NCBI RefSeq assembly: GCF_008693105.1 | Contig: NZ_VXKK01000009.1 | Location: forward strand, 62,001-126,000 | Reading direction: 5' to 3' | Source of the DNA: Corynebacterium flavescens | Lineage (GTDB): Bacteria; Actinomycetota; Actinomycetes; Mycobacteriales; Mycobacteriaceae | DNA length: 64,000 nt | Shown here: in pieces, positions 1 through 8,739 of the stretch | Position numbering within the stretch: position 1 is the first letter of the stretch | Layout: every line of letters begins with the position of its first letter | Made by a program: the position numbers and the translations under genes | Notes under the pieces: generated by a model | What the model saw: the letters and a program-made list of their open reading frames with translations, nothing else | Told to the model about the DNA's origin: nothing | Databases searched by the model: none

Positions 1-657
1 GTGGAAGGCCACCGTCTCTTCGAGGTTGTCGGTGCGGTCCGTATCGGCCACGAAGTAGGCGGTCTCGGTCTTGGTCATGCGGATCTTCGCCCGCAGGATG
101 ATGCCGGTCAGGCCCATGCCGCCTACAGTGGCCCAGAAGAGCTCGGAGTTCTCGCCCTCAGGCTCGAGGTGCAGGACCCGGCCATCAGCAACGAGGAGCT
201 CCATGGAAACCACGTGGTTGCCAAAGGAGCCGGCGCTGTGGTGGTTCTTGCCGTGAATATCAGGGCCGATGGCGCCACCGATGGTGACCTGGCGGGTGCC
301 GGGCAGAACCGGTACCCACAGGCCATAAGGGATGGCGGCTTTCATCAGCTGGTCCAGGGTGACGCCACCGTCGACGTCAACGATGGCGGATTCCGGATCG
401 ATGGAGTGGATCTTGTTCAGCGGCTGCATGTCGATGACGAGTCCGCCGCCGTTTTGGGCAGGATCGCCGTAGGAGCGGCCCATGCCGCGGGCAATGACGC
501 CGCGGCGCAGGTGGCCTGGTTTGGTGGAGTTATCGTCAGCAACCTGGGCGACGGCCTTCTTGATGACGTCGACGTCTTCGGTCGAGACGACGTGTGCGGT
601 TGTTGGGGCGGTGCGGCCCCAGCCGTACAGGGACTTTTCGGTGGTATGTAGTTCCAT
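1..657 (-). CDS. dprE1: Decaprenylphosphoryl-beta-D-ribose oxidase DprE1 (N-terminal 219 residues, cut by window edge)
   Basis: This is the flavoprotein subunit that oxidises decaprenylphosphoryl-ribose at C2, the first half of the epimerisation giving the arabinose donor for arabinogalactan. The reverse strand starts [18 protein letters not shown], followed by a VAO-type FAD-binding domain: a GMGRSYGD motif near residue 58, then [19 protein letters not shown] near residue 100, where the conserved His region lies. No stop appears before base 1, so the C-terminal half, including the substrate domain, is missing. The ATG is at 655-657 with no strong Shine-Dalgarno sequence. The neighbouring GtrA genes support the assignment. 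Family membership is secure; VAO-family paralogues are the only alternative. Confidence 0.9.
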   Translation of the reverse strand, partial: MELHTTEKSLYGWGRTAPTTAHVVSTEDVDVIKKAVAQVADDNSTKPGHLRRGVIARGMGRSYGDPAQNGGGLVIDMQPLNKIHSIDPESAIVDVDGGVTLDQLMKAAIPYGLWVPVLPGTRQVTIGGAIGPDIHGKNHHSAGSFGNHVVSMELLVADGRVLHLEPEGENSELFWATVGGMGLTGIILRAKIRMTKTETAYFVADTDRTDNLEETVAFH

Positions 658-783
658 CTCTTACTCTTTGCTCGACGTGATGTATCGCTCCTAGCCTACT
701 CACGTAGGTGGCGCGGGGAGGGGACTGAATTAAGTGACATTCGGAACAAAACGGACGCTTGTACTGCCCGAATGTGTTGTTTA

Positions 784-1095
784 CTACAGATCCATCAGCT
801 CCCGAATCTCTGCGGGGAGCTCCTCCTGGGAAGTGATTTCTGGGCCCTCATACTCACGCAGTAACTGATACACCCTCCCGCGCGAGTGGGAATCGAGCAT
901 GGGAAGCTCTTGGGCCATGAGCCTCGTCATAAAACCATCTAGGGGAAGCGCGGTGTGCTCGGTGGCTAGGAAGTGCCCGTTGCGGCGGTCATCATTATCG
1001 CGCTGATCTTGCGCGGCTTGTTGCACCGGCGTGAGGTGCTCTTTTTTCGCGTCATACATGCGCTCTAGAGTACCGCCGCTTAAAGTAGATGCCAT
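784..1095 (-). CDS. Small hypothetical protein, 103 aa
   Basis: I do not recognise this family. The protein is soluble, charged and helix-rich, has no membrane segment, and ends in the acidic stretch EELPAEIRELMDL. The start is uncertain. The ATG at 1093-1095 overlaps the start codon of the divergent gene (shared CATG), while an internal ATG at 1057-1059 has a weak AGAG upstream and would give a 91-residue product starting MYDAKKEHLTP. The arrangement suggests co-regulation with the membrane protein read in the other direction. It lies in a stable position between dprE1 and the GtrA genes. Codon use looks native, and the opposite strand offers no better candidate. Confidence 0.6.
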   Translation of the reverse strand: MASTLSGGTLERMYDAKKEHLTPVQQAAQDQRDNDDRRNGHFLATEHTALPLDGFMTRLMAQELPMLDSHSRGRVYQLLREYEGPEITSQEELPAEIRELMDL

Positions 1096-1567
1096 GACTA
1101 CAGGGGCCGAGAAGGCAACAAACAACCGCCAAGATAATTATGCGCTCGATGACACACTAACCGGGCGCATTACCCAGGCCGCAGCGGCCGGGATTGTCAC
1201 CTCCTACCCGGACTGGATTAAAAGCCGCCGTGGGCGCATTGCGGCATATGTGCTCTCCTTCTTCGGCTTCGGTGCTCTCGTGGCCTATACCAACGCCCAG
1301 GCCGAGGAGGAAGACAGCGCCGAGCCAGGCACCTTCGAGCCCGTCACGGGCGCCGAGGCTCCTGGTGCCTGGGCCGTGTCCGCGGCCGTCGTGCTCGCCG
1401 GGGTGCTGAGCACATGGTTGGGCACGGCGGCATCGCGCCGGGTGGTGCGCGGCCTGCGTAAGCGGGGCTTCGCCAAGCCCTGGACGGTGCTGGGAATCGT
1501 TGCTGCGGCAGTGGTTTATAGCACCAGCGAGCTGGAAGCGCGGCGGATTGAAAAACTAGCGCAATAG
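1094..1567 (+). CDS. Hypothetical membrane protein, 157 aa, about three TM segments
   Basis: The product has a polar N-terminus of about 45 residues, then a hydrophobic helix around AAYVLSFFGFGALVAY. An acidic, probably extracytoplasmic loop follows (AEEEDSAEPGTFEP), then two more hydrophobic helices separated by a very basic segment (RRVVRGLRKRG). No catalytic motif or known family is visible. The ATG at 1094 is preferred over in-frame upstream starts because a TAGAGT hexamer sits about 20 bases upstream and the divergent gene begins at the same place. The leader would be very short. Function is unknown; the location beside arabinogalactan genes hints at the envelope, but that is inference. 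Confidence 0.65.
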   Translation: MTTGAEKATNNRQDNYALDDTLTGRITQAAAAGIVTSYPDWIKSRRGRIAAYVLSFFGFGALVAYTNAQAEEEDSAEPGTFEPVTGAEAPGAWAVSAAVVLAGVLSTWLGTAASRRVVRGLRKRGFAKPWTVLGIVAAAVVYSTSELEARRIEKLAQ

Positions 1568-1588
1568 CTTTTGCGTATTGTGGGCAGC

Positions 1589-2485
1589 ATGAGTTACGGG
1601 GTGACCGATCTAGCGCGGGCGCGAGCCAGGCGAGCGGGCACCCCTATCCAATTGCGGCGCGAGCCTTTGACAATCATCTGCCAGGTTGCCAATATCCGCG
1701 CCGATGCGGAAGTCCACCGTCAGATTGGTTTCAGTGATGCACTGACCTTCAACGAGCTGCATCGCGTGCTCAGCATATGCTTTAGCCTGCCCAAGGAAGA
1801 CTCCCCGTGGCACTTCTTCGAACACGTCGATGCCCGTGGCGCACGGATCGATCCGCGCCACCAGATCTCGCAGTTCCTGTGGAGAGAGGGCGACCAGGTG
1901 GACTTTTCCTGGGGGCTATGGGATTTCGAGATTGTCGTCGCGGAGATCTACCCACGCGATAGCGGCACGCCGCGGGCCCTCTGCGTCGGCGGCTCCGGCT
2001 CCCTCTTTCGCAACTTCGATCTCACGGCTATCAACGCCGAGCTCACCGGCCAGGAAACCATCGCCGAGGTGCTTAACATGGTCGCGCCCCCGGTTCGCCG
2101 GATGATCGAGCGCACGAAGCTCTATGACTTCGTTCCCCTCCTCCAAGCACTGGATCTGAATCGTCCGGTAGAGGTGAGCAGGCCAACGCGGCACACCCTG
2201 CGTAGCCTTCCCCGCGAGGTCACCCCTGAGGGCCAGGATGCCTTTTGGGCGATGGCGCTGGCTCTTTCGTGTTTGGGCGGCAAGGAGCTAACTGATTCCG
2301 TGGTGGAGACCGCCATGGAAGCGCTGGGTTGGGTTGATGATGACGGCCGCAGCCTGACCGGGGAAAAGATCCGCGCGCTGTGCTCTTCTTCGCTGTCCCA
2401 ATTGGAACGCGTGGGCGCCTATGGCCCAGCAGCCGACTCGCCGGTGGACCGCTTGGACGTGTACCGCGCATTGCTGCATGGGTAG
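1589..2485 (+). CDS. pRiA4b ORF-3-like domain protein, about 298 aa
   Basis: The N-terminal 150 residues look like a pRiA4b ORF-3-like (PF07929-type) domain: a strand with IICQVANIRADAEVHRQI, then FNELHRVLSICFSL with the conserved L-H-x-V helix, an H-F-F region and a DFSWGLWDFEIVV segment. This fold is common in actinobacteria, both as stand-alone proteins and as passengers in mobile elements; no biochemical role is agreed. The C-terminal half is an all-helical extension without recognisable motifs. I prefer the ATG at 1589 to the TTG at 1571. The gene follows the membrane protein by about 20 bases and precedes the GtrA gene by 11, so it may share their transcript. Confidence 0.6.
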   Translation: MSYGVTDLARARARRAGTPIQLRREPLTIICQVANIRADAEVHRQIGFSDALTFNELHRVLSICFSLPKEDSPWHFFEHVDARGARIDPRHQISQFLWREGDQVDFSWGLWDFEIVVAEIYPRDSGTPRALCVGGSGSLFRNFDLTAINAELTGQETIAEVLNMVAPPVRRMIERTKLYDFVPLLQALDLNRPVEVSRPTRHTLRSLPREVTPEGQDAFWAMALALSCLGGKELTDSVVETAMEALGWVDDDGRSLTGEKIRALCSSSLSQLERVGAYGPAADSPVDRLDVYRALLHG

Positions 2486-2496
2486 AGTACTTTCTC

Positions 2497-2970
2497 GTGA
2501 CTGATAAACCAGAAGATTCTTCGCAGGGCGCTGCGCGCGCCGTCGCCGAAGACGTGGAGGTACAGGCCTCGAGCACCTCGCTCAAGACGCAGCTCTTCCG
2601 CTTCATCTCCGTCGGGGTCTGCACCGCCGCCCTCGACTACAGCCTGACGCTGCTCCTCACCGCGCTCGGTCTGCATCGTTCCGCGGCCAAGGCCCTGGGC
2701 TGGGTGGCGGGAACCATCGCCGCCTACATCGCCAACGCGCGGTGGACCTTCGGCGCCCAGGTCTCCGGGCGCACCGCCGGTGCCGTGGCGGCTCTATATG
2801 GTTCGACCTTCGTGGTGCAGAACTTCCTCTACTGGGTTCTCAACGCGCCACTTTTGTCTCTGGGTCTCGACGGTGTTGTCAAAGACACCGTCGCCTTCGT
2901 CATCGCCCAGGCGGTGGCCACCGTGACCAACTTCGTCATCCAGCGCATATTTATCTTCAAAGATAAATAG
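2497..2970 (+). CDS. GtrA-family membrane protein, 157 aa
   Basis: A GtrA-like (PF04138) protein with four TM helices. The signature FRFISVGVCTAALDYSL opens the first helix, A-x-ARWTFG follows helix two, and the chain ends NFVIQRIFIFKDK, the typical TNF-x-x-x-R-x-W/I-x-F GtrA ending. Members act in transfer or flipping of lipid-linked sugars. In mycobacteria and corynebacteria a GtrA protein is encoded next to DprE1 and is linked to arabinan precursor handling. A GTG start at 2497 is chosen because it lies 11 bases after the previous stop and gives a normal-length, slightly acidic N-terminus; longer upstream starts would overlap the previous gene. A second GtrA copy follows. Confidence 0.8.
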   Translation: MTDKPEDSSQGAARAVAEDVEVQASSTSLKTQLFRFISVGVCTAALDYSLTLLLTALGLHRSAAKALGWVAGTIAAYIANARWTFGAQVSGRTAGAVAALYGSTFVVQNFLYWVLNAPLLSLGLDGVVKDTVAFVIAQAVATVTNFVIQRIFIFKDK

Positions 2971-2993
2971 AGAGAATTAGACGGGGAAACTAG

Positions 2994-3470
2994 ATGCAGG
3001 AGGCCACAGGTCTGGCGCGGGTAGCCGGGCGTCTGGGACGTTCGCATTCTTTGCAGGCCCACGGCCTCAAATTCGCCCTCATCGGCGCCCTGTGCGCGCT
3101 TATCGACGGCGGACTGACCTGGACCCTGCAGCTCGGCCTCGAGGTTCTGGATAAGACCCAGGCCCGCGCCGTCGGCTTCGTCGCGGGCACCTGCACCGCC
3201 TATTGGCTCAACCGCCGTTGGACCTTCAACGCCCGAGGCTCCACCCGGCGTTTCCTGGCGGTGGCGGCGACCTACGCGCTTACCTTCGGCATCAACATGC
3301 TGCTTTACGATGTCGTCTTCGACCATCTCACCCATCAACGCTGGGACCCCAACCTCGGCCTGGCTTTAGCCTTTGCCGTGGCTCAATTGACCGCAACGCT
3401 GGTCAATTTCTTTATTCAGCGCTGGGTGATCTTCCGCTCGACGCGTAAGTCCTTCGAGGTCACCGACTAA
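2994..3470 (+). CDS. GtrA-family membrane protein, 158 aa (second copy)
   Basis: Another four-helix GtrA protein: LKFALIGALCALIDGGLTW in helix one, NRRWTFN after helix two, and an ending NFFIQRWVIFRSTRKS. It is diverged from the preceding GtrA gene rather than a recent duplicate, so the two may form a heteromeric pair or serve different lipid-linked sugars. The ATG at 2994 is 23 bases downstream of the previous stop with a GACGGGGA purine stretch before it. The stop codon abuts the stop of glfT1 on the other strand with no gap, leaving no room for an intergenic terminator. Confidence 0.8.
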   Translation: MQEATGLARVAGRLGRSHSLQAHGLKFALIGALCALIDGGLTWTLQLGLEVLDKTQARAVGFVAGTCTAYWLNRRWTFNARGSTRRFLAVAATYALTFGINMLLYDVVFDHLTHQRWDPNLGLALAFAVAQLTATLVNFFIQRWVIFRSTRKSFEVTD

Positions 3471-4385
3471 CTAAGGGCGGCGAAAATCCTCGGTGCGTCC
3501 GCGGTTATGGAGCTTGAGCCATTGCCAAAATCCCCGCGGATCGTGGCGCTGAACCAGGAAGAACCAGCCAAAGCGGGCAAATTCCTGGGGCAGAAGCTTG
3601 CGCATACCGCGCTGCCACAGCAGGTAACCGCGGTTGCGGTAGGTAAAGAAACGCTTGAACTCGCCCTCCGGATACTGCGTGTGCATCCGCCCGCCCAAAA
3701 TGGGCTTGAACTCATCAGAGCCATCTGGGTGCAGGTAGCTCGTGGTCAGCGCGGTGCCAAAGGCGAGGCCAGAGCCCTGCAGGCGGCGGTGATATTCAAC
3801 CTCATCGCCGCGGATGAACAGGCGGTAGTCCGGCACCCCGATGATTTCCATGGCCTCAGCCGAGATCAGCGCGCCGTTAAAGAGAGAGGCAATACCGGGC
3901 AGGAACTCGCCCTCAAGCTCATCCATACGCCGCCGCCATACCAGGCCTTGGCGCAGCGGAAAGGCCAGGCGGCCTGGGTCAGCGATATTGCATACCGCGG
4001 GGGAGACCTCGTGGAGCTGATGCGCCTCCGCTACCCGGTAGAGCTCCTCGAGCACGTGGGAATCGGCCGGCCGGCCATCATCGTCGGCGCACCACACCGC
4101 ATCAGCCCCTAAGGCCAAGGCATGCAAAAAGCCCAGTGCAAAGCCGCCCGCCCCGCCCAAGTTCGTGTGGGAGGCGATGTAGACCGCGCGATCTCCGGCG
4201 CGATCTTCTACCAAAGCCTGCACGGCTGGGTCGGCGCCGTTATCGACCACGATGACCCATTGGACCGGGTGAGTCTGGTTCACCACCTGATCCAAGGAGG
4301 CGCCTAAAAGCTCCACGCGTTGGTGGGTAACGATCACGGCGGCGGTGGTCCCCGCCTTGCTCAAAGTGGCAGTCATGGATTCCAT
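3471..4385 (-). CDS. glfT1: Galactofuranosyltransferase GlfT1
   Basis: A GT2-family glycosyltransferase that adds the first galactofuranose residues onto the decaprenyl-PP-GlcNAc-Rha primer in galactan synthesis (Rv3782-type). The GT-A fold starts AAVIVTHQRVELLGASL. The metal-binding triplet is in AVWCADDDGRP (D-D-D) near residue 95. An acceptor-site region FIRGDEVEYHRRL near residue 200 supplies the D-E-x-E/H motif, and an aromatic Arg-rich C-terminus follows. About 304 residues matches the family. The chosen ATG (4383-4385) has GGGTGG just upstream; ATG 4374-4376 is also possible. It is the last gene of the wzm-wzt-glfT1 reverse-strand operon, 23 bases from wzt. Confidence 0.9.
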   Translation of the reverse strand: MESMTATLSKAGTTAAVIVTHQRVELLGASLDQVVNQTHPVQWVIVVDNGADPAVQALVEDRAGDRAVYIASHTNLGGAGGFALGFLHALALGADAVWCADDDGRPADSHVLEELYRVAEAHQLHEVSPAVCNIADPGRLAFPLRQGLVWRRRMDELEGEFLPGIASLFNGALISAEAMEIIGVPDYRLFIRGDEVEYHRRLQGSGLAFGTALTTSYLHPDGSDEFKPILGGRMHTQYPEGEFKRFFTYRNRGYLLWQRGMRKLLPQEFARFGWFFLVQRHDPRGFWQWLKLHNRGRTEDFRRP

Positions 4386-4408
4386 TGTGCCACCCGTCAA
4401 GCCCGGCC

Positions 4409-5218
4409 CTAACCTTGAGTGGCCGAGTCGTCCTCGTTGGCAAAGCGCACACGCAGATCGCGGACATACTTGCCTGCCTCGGGGCCCTCGTACTCGCCCA
4501 CTACCTGCGAAACCTCACCGGCCGAGCGGATGGTGCCGTGGTCTATCCACAGCGCCGTATTACACAGCTGGGCCAAGAAGTCATTGGAGTGCGAGGCAAA
4601 AACCAGGATGCCTGAGCGCTTGACCAGCTCTTGTAAGCGCACGCGCGCCTTGGCCATGAAGGCGGCGTCAACCGCGCCAATTCCTTCATCCAGAAGCAGA
4701 ATCTCTGGCTCGATGGAGGTGACAACGCCCAAGGCCAGGCGCACGCGCATACCAGTGGAGTATGTACGCAGCGGCATGGCGAGATAGTCACCGAGCTCGG
4801 AGAACTCTGCGATCTCATCCATCTTATTTTTCATCTGCTTGATGGTCTGACCCAGGAAGAGCCCACGGACGATGATGTTGTCGTACCCGGAGACCTCCGG
4901 GTCCATGCCTACGCCCAGGTCGAAGACGGGGGCCACGCGGCCGCGCACCCGAGAAGCGCCGCGGGTGGGCTCGTAGATGTTGGACAATAGGCGCAGAAGA
5001 GTGGACTTGCCGGCGCCGTTGTGGCCAACCAAGCCGACGCGATCTCCCTCACGCAGGTGCAGGTTGATGTCCTTCAAGGCCTCGACGACGATGGTGTTAT
5101 CGGAGTTCTTGCCAATCACGCCGCCGGCCGAGGAAAGCATGGCCTTCTTTAAGGAGCGGGACTTCGCATCAAAGATGGGGAAGTCAACGCAGGCGTTATA
5201 AGTATCGATGGAAACCAT
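4409..5218 (-). CDS. wzt: Galactan ABC exporter ATPase Wzt
   Basis: ATP-binding subunit of the Wzm-Wzt ABC transporter that moves lipid-linked galactan across the plasma membrane. It has Walker A GHNGAGKST (about residues 66-74), Q-loop region DLGVGMDPEVSG, signature YSTGMRVRLA near residue 155 and Walker B ILLLDEGIGAVDA, with the switch His in FASHS. Its 269 residues lack the long C-terminal carbohydrate-binding domain of O-antigen Wzt proteins, which fits the actinobacterial galactan version. It lies 19 bases downstream of wzm and upstream of glfT1, the same set as Rv3781-Rv3783. Assignment is strong. Confidence 0.92.
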   Translation of the reverse strand: MVSIDTYNACVDFPIFDAKSRSLKKAMLSSAGGVIGKNSDNTIVVEALKDINLHLREGDRVGLVGHNGAGKSTLLRLLSNIYEPTRGASRVRGRVAPVFDLGVGMDPEVSGYDNIIVRGLFLGQTIKQMKNKMDEIAEFSELGDYLAMPLRTYSTGMRVRLALGVVTSIEPEILLLDEGIGAVDAAFMAKARVRLQELVKRSGILVFASHSNDFLAQLCNTALWIDHGTIRSAGEVSQVVGEYEGPEAGKYVRDLRVRFANEDDSATQG

Positions 5219-5237
5219 AATGTGCTTAAAACTCCTT

Positions 5238-6194
5238 CTAAACCCAGTAGCTCACGCGGAAGCGCCATTGGCGCATGGCTAGGGCGGCAAGCCCGATCCC
5301 GGCGAGAGTGCAGCCGATGACTATCCACCAGTGATAAGCCTCAACCGGCTGGCCAATCATGGGGGCGCGCACGACTTCCATGTAGTGATAGAGCGGGTTG
5401 AGCTGAGCCAACTTGGCACGCTCAGAGACCGCGCCGCCCTGGTTTTCCAGCGTATCCGTCATCCAGACAATTGGCGTGACATAAAACAGCAGCTGCGTCA
5501 GCGCCTCGAGCAAGGGAGCAATATCGCGGAAGCGAGTGGCCACGATGCCGAAGAACATGGCTACCCACACGCCGTTAATAAGCAGCAAGGCTAGGCCCGG
5601 GATGATGAGGAGGAACTCCCAGCCTAGGTGACGCGGGAAGATGATGATAAGCAGGACCCAAATGATGAGGTTATGAGCCAAGAACAGGGTTTGGCGCCAC
5701 ACCAGGCGGTACACGTGAACCGATAAAGGCGCGGGCAGCTGCTTGATGAGTCCTTCATTCTCAATGAAGACCGTGGAGCCTTCCTTGATCGCGCCGGAGA
5801 TGAAGTTCCACATGATAAGGCCCACCGTGACGTGGGGGAGGAACTGTGCAGTGGGAATCTGAAAGAGCATGGAATAGAGCAGGCCCAAGGCTGCAGCCAT
5901 GACACCGGTGGCGATGGTGATCCAGAAGGGGCCGAGCACCGAGCGGCGGTAGCGCTGCTTGATGTCTTGGATGCCCAGCATGAACCACAACTCGCGTTGA
6001 CGTGCGCCCTGGAGCAGATCCGCGAAGGCGGCCCGGAACGTCTTGGATTGGGACGCTGGGACCTCGCCTTCGACGGTGGAGGCGACCATGCGCGCGACGT
6101 CGGCGCGCTGTTGATTGTTATCGTGCACGTCAATTACCCTAGCGCGCGGTGCAGACAAACGGGGATCTACACGCCGCCTATACTGGGAAAACAC
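5238..6194 (-). CDS. wzm: Galactan ABC exporter permease Wzm
   Basis: ABC-2 type permease partner of Wzt. After a polar N-terminal tail of about 65 residues comes the coupling-helix signature RELWFMLGIQDIKQRYRRS, then six TM helices. The typical SVHVYRLVWRQ and NPLYHYMEVVRAPM motifs of polysaccharide exporters are present, and the chain ends in a basic, aromatic tail. The start is uncertain. The listed GTG (6192-6194) has AGGAG almost touching it, so an internal start such as ATG near 6087-6089 is possible and would shorten the non-conserved tail. First gene of the reverse-strand galactan operon; a promoter must lie in 6195-6306, shared with the divergent aminotransferase gene. Confidence 0.88.
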   Translation of the reverse strand: MFSQYRRRVDPRLSAPRARVIDVHDNNQQRADVARMVASTVEGEVPASQSKTFRAAFADLLQGARQRELWFMLGIQDIKQRYRRSVLGPFWITIATGVMAAALGLLYSMLFQIPTAQFLPHVTVGLIMWNFISGAIKEGSTVFIENEGLIKQLPAPLSVHVYRLVWRQTLFLAHNLIIWVLLIIIFPRHLGWEFLLIIPGLALLLINGVWVAMFFGIVATRFRDIAPLLEALTQLLFYVTPIVWMTDTLENQGGAVSERAKLAQLNPLYHYMEVVRAPMIGQPVEAYHWWIVIGCTLAGIGLAALAMRQWRFRVSYWV

Positions 6195-6306
6195 TCCTGT
6201 GCTGGGAAGATCCAGATTTAGGCAACGGGGCTTAAACGCGTATAGAGTAGATAAGCGATTGACTGCAGAAGTCGTCCAAACTAAAACGTGAGGGAAAGGT
6301 AGATCG

Positions 6307-7563
6307 ATGCCACTAGGCTTGCCGCCTCAGTATGACGTTGCTAGCGTGCGAGGTCTCTACACCGGCTTGGCTGATGGCTGGACCTACCTCAACGCGCACA
6401 CCGACCCGCAGATCTCCGAGCGTGTGGCCGCGGGAGTCTCCCGCGCTTTCCGCATGTCGGCGGCTGTATCCACCCACGAGGCCTCCGGCGGTGCGCACTC
6501 CGCGCCGACGGGCCCGCGGCGGCTGGTGGGAAACACCCACTACGATGCCGCCCGCATGGCGGTAGCGGATCTCGTCGGCGCCCAAGCTGACCGCGTGGTA
6601 CTGGGTCCCTCTCTACCCGTTTTGTATAGCTCACTCTCGCGCGCTTTGCGCCCGCTGTTGCGGCGCAATTCCTCGGTAGTTCTCTCCAAGCTGGATCCGC
6701 CGGAACTCTACTCGGCCTTCGCCGAGGTCAACGCCGATACGCGCTGGGCGCAGCCGGATCTGGGCACGGGCGAGCTGCCCGGCTTCCAATTCTCCGAGCT
6801 GGTGGATGGTTCCACGCGCCTCGTGGCTTTCTCCGCCGCACACGAACTTTTGGGCACCGTATCCCCGGTGCGCGAGATCATGGAGGCCATCCGTTCGCGC
6901 TCCCGCGCCTGGACGCTGCTCGACGTCTCTGCGCTCGCCCCCTATCGTCCCATCGCCTTCGATGACCTCGGCGCCGATATCCTCGGCGTTGACCTCGGCT
7001 TGCTGGGCGGGCCACAGCTCGCCGCCCTGGTATTCCGCGATACGGCCATGTTCCGCCGGCTTGATGCCTTGAGCCCCGTCAACAGCGAGCACATCGCTGC
7101 CAAGGTCGAGACCCCTGTTTCCTCCGGCTTGGCCGGCGGTGTGGGGCCACTGGTAGATCACCTCGCTGCTCTAGCCGGCGGGGAGCGCGGTTCGCGCCGG
7201 GTGCGCGTGCATCGTTCCATGGGCGCGCTGCGCGGCTACCTCGACGATCTCGGAGGAGATCTCTATACCTACCTGGGCACGCTGCCGGCCGTACACATCC
7301 TCGGGGTTACTGGGGAGGCCGCTGCCGAAGCCTCCGATGACCGCCTACCACGCCTGACCTTCGCCGTGCGCGGCGTGCCCGCTGAGACCGTGCACCAGCG
7401 CCTCTTCGACAACGGGTTGGTGACCACCCTGGCCCCGCGCACCCCACTGCTCACGGAGATGGGCGTTGATGAGGTCGGCGGGGCGGTTACCGTCGCGCTC
7501 GGCCCCTTCAATACCCGCCACGACATCGAGCACCTCACCCGCGTCGTGGCCTCCCTGGCCTAA
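6307..7563 (+). CDS. Class V aminotransferase / cysteine desulfurase-like protein
   Basis: A PLP-dependent fold-type I enzyme of the class V group, 418 residues, similar in kind to Rv3778c, whose neighbours in M. tuberculosis are also the galactan exporter and the quinone oxidoreductase found here. N-terminal region: PPQYDVASVRGLYTGLADGW, then a cofactor region around LVGAQADRVVLGPS and ADILGVDLGLLGGPQLAALV. The usual Schiff-base Lys of desulfurases (S-x-H-K) is not obvious; the equivalent stretch reads ADILGVDLGLLGGPQ, so true desulfurase activity is doubtful. The substrate is unknown. A TATAGAGTAG-like -10 lies at about 6240-6249. Its 3' end converges with the next gene at a 6-base gap. Confidence 0.75.
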   Translation: MPLGLPPQYDVASVRGLYTGLADGWTYLNAHTDPQISERVAAGVSRAFRMSAAVSTHEASGGAHSAPTGPRRLVGNTHYDAARMAVADLVGAQADRVVLGPSLPVLYSSLSRALRPLLRRNSSVVLSKLDPPELYSAFAEVNADTRWAQPDLGTGELPGFQFSELVDGSTRLVAFSAAHELLGTVSPVREIMEAIRSRSRAWTLLDVSALAPYRPIAFDDLGADILGVDLGLLGGPQLAALVFRDTAMFRRLDALSPVNSEHIAAKVETPVSSGLAGGVGPLVDHLAALAGGERGSRRVRVHRSMGALRGYLDDLGGDLYTYLGTLPAVHILGVTGEAAAEASDDRLPRLTFAVRGVPAETVHQRLFDNGLVTTLAPRTPLLTEMGVDEVGGAVTVALGPFNTRHDIEHLTRVVASLA

Positions 7564-7569
7564 ACCCTT

Positions 7570-8547
7570 CTAGCCCTCGCTTGAGTTCTCGCCGATCTCG
7601 AGCACCAGCTTTCCGGTGACCTCGCCGGAGTCGAGCAGGATGTGGGCGCGGGCGGCTTCGCCAAGCGGCAACACTTTGTGGATATGGTGACGCACCGTGC
7701 CATCCGCCAGCCACGGCCACACGTGGCGCACCGTCTCCGCGACGATCTCTGACTTCTTCTCCACGCTGCGCGAGCGCAACGTGGTGCCCCGCAGTGCCAG
7801 GCGCTTGGCCAAGAGCACTCCCATGTTCAGCTCCGCCTTCGTGCCGCCTTGCAGCCCTATTGTCACCAGCTGGCCGTCCGTGGCCAGAGCCTTGAGGTTG
7901 TCTTTCAAGTACTTCGCGCCGATGATGTCGAGGATGACGTCGCAGGAGTTCTTCAGCTCCGCCGCGAAGTCCTGCTCGCGATAGTTGATGAGGATATCGG
8001 CGCCATATTCGCGGCAGACCTCCAGCTTTTCTGGCGAACCAGCGGTGACGGCCACCTGCGCGCCCAGCGCCTTGGCCACCTGGATGGCGAAGGTGCCGAT
8101 GCCGCCCGCCCCGCCGTGAATGAGAATCCTCTGCCCACTGTGCAGGTTGGCCGTCATCACCAGGTTCGACCACACGGTGCAGGCCACCTCTATCACGGAG
8201 GCCGCCTCCGTCAGGGAATAGCCCGCGGGGATGGGCAGCAGCTGGCCTTCCGGCACGGCCACGTACTCGGCATAAGCCCCGCCTGCGAGCAGGGCTCCTA
8301 CCTTTTCGCCGACCTTGCGCCCAGTATCACCAGAATCGACAATAGTACCTGCGCATTCCAGGCCAATGATCTCCGAAGCCCCAGGCGGCGGCGGATAATG
8401 CCCCCGGGCCTGGAGCAGATCAGCGCGGTTGACTCCCGCGGCATGCACCTTGAGAAGTACTTCCCCCGGGCCTGGGGTGGGGGTGTCCACCTCGACCAGG
8501 GCGAGCGAGTGTGGGTCATCATTATTGGTGAGTTGAATTGCTTTCAT
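7570..8547 (-). CDS. Zinc-type NADPH:quinone oxidoreductase (MDR family), 325 aa
   Basis: A medium-chain dehydrogenase/reductase of the quinone oxidoreductase (PIG3/QOR) branch. It starts MKAIQLTNNDD and has GPGEVLLKVHAAGVNRADLLQARG near residues 28-50, the hallmark VNR-D-x-x-Q-R motif. A Rossmann nucleotide site follows at ILIHGGAGGIGTFAIQVAKALGA near 140-165. The structural- and catalytic-zinc cysteines of alcohol dehydrogenases are absent, as expected for QOR enzymes. The ATG at 8545-8547 is chosen; an upstream in-frame extension is proline-rich and not family-like. The genomic pairing with the aminotransferase matches Rv3777/Rv3778c. The physiological substrate is unknown. Confidence 0.85.
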   Translation of the reverse strand: MKAIQLTNNDDPHSLALVEVDTPTPGPGEVLLKVHAAGVNRADLLQARGHYPPPPGASEIIGLECAGTIVDSGDTGRKVGEKVGALLAGGAYAEYVAVPEGQLLPIPAGYSLTEAASVIEVACTVWSNLVMTANLHSGQRILIHGGAGGIGTFAIQVAKALGAQVAVTAGSPEKLEVCREYGADILINYREQDFAAELKNSCDVILDIIGAKYLKDNLKALATDGQLVTIGLQGGTKAELNMGVLLAKRLALRGTTLRSRSVEKKSEIVAETVRHVWPWLADGTVRHHIHKVLPLGEAARAHILLDSGEVTGKLVLEIGENSSEG

Positions 8548-8651
8548 GCCCGCCCAGCTTAGGGAAAGCGGGGGCGGGTTTCTAGGAACAGGCCGACTCG
8601 GGTAACCTATGACTGTTGCGCGTGAGGCTTGCCTTGGACCGCGCGGCATAT

Positions 8652-8739
8652 GGAGACGTGGCAGAGCGGCCGAATGCACTGGTCTTGAAAACCAGCGTGG
8701 GGAAACTCACCGCGGGTTCAAATCCCGCCGTCTCCGCCA
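8652..8739 (+). tRNA. tRNA-Ser (UGA)
   Basis: The 88-base sequence folds as a class II tRNA. The acceptor stem GGAGACG pairs with CGTCTCC, with discriminator G and an encoded CCA. The anticodon loop CTTGAAA carries TGA, the variable arm is long, and the T-loop is GGTTCAAATCC. It marks the left border of an accessory stretch (8740-12270). Confidence 0.97.
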
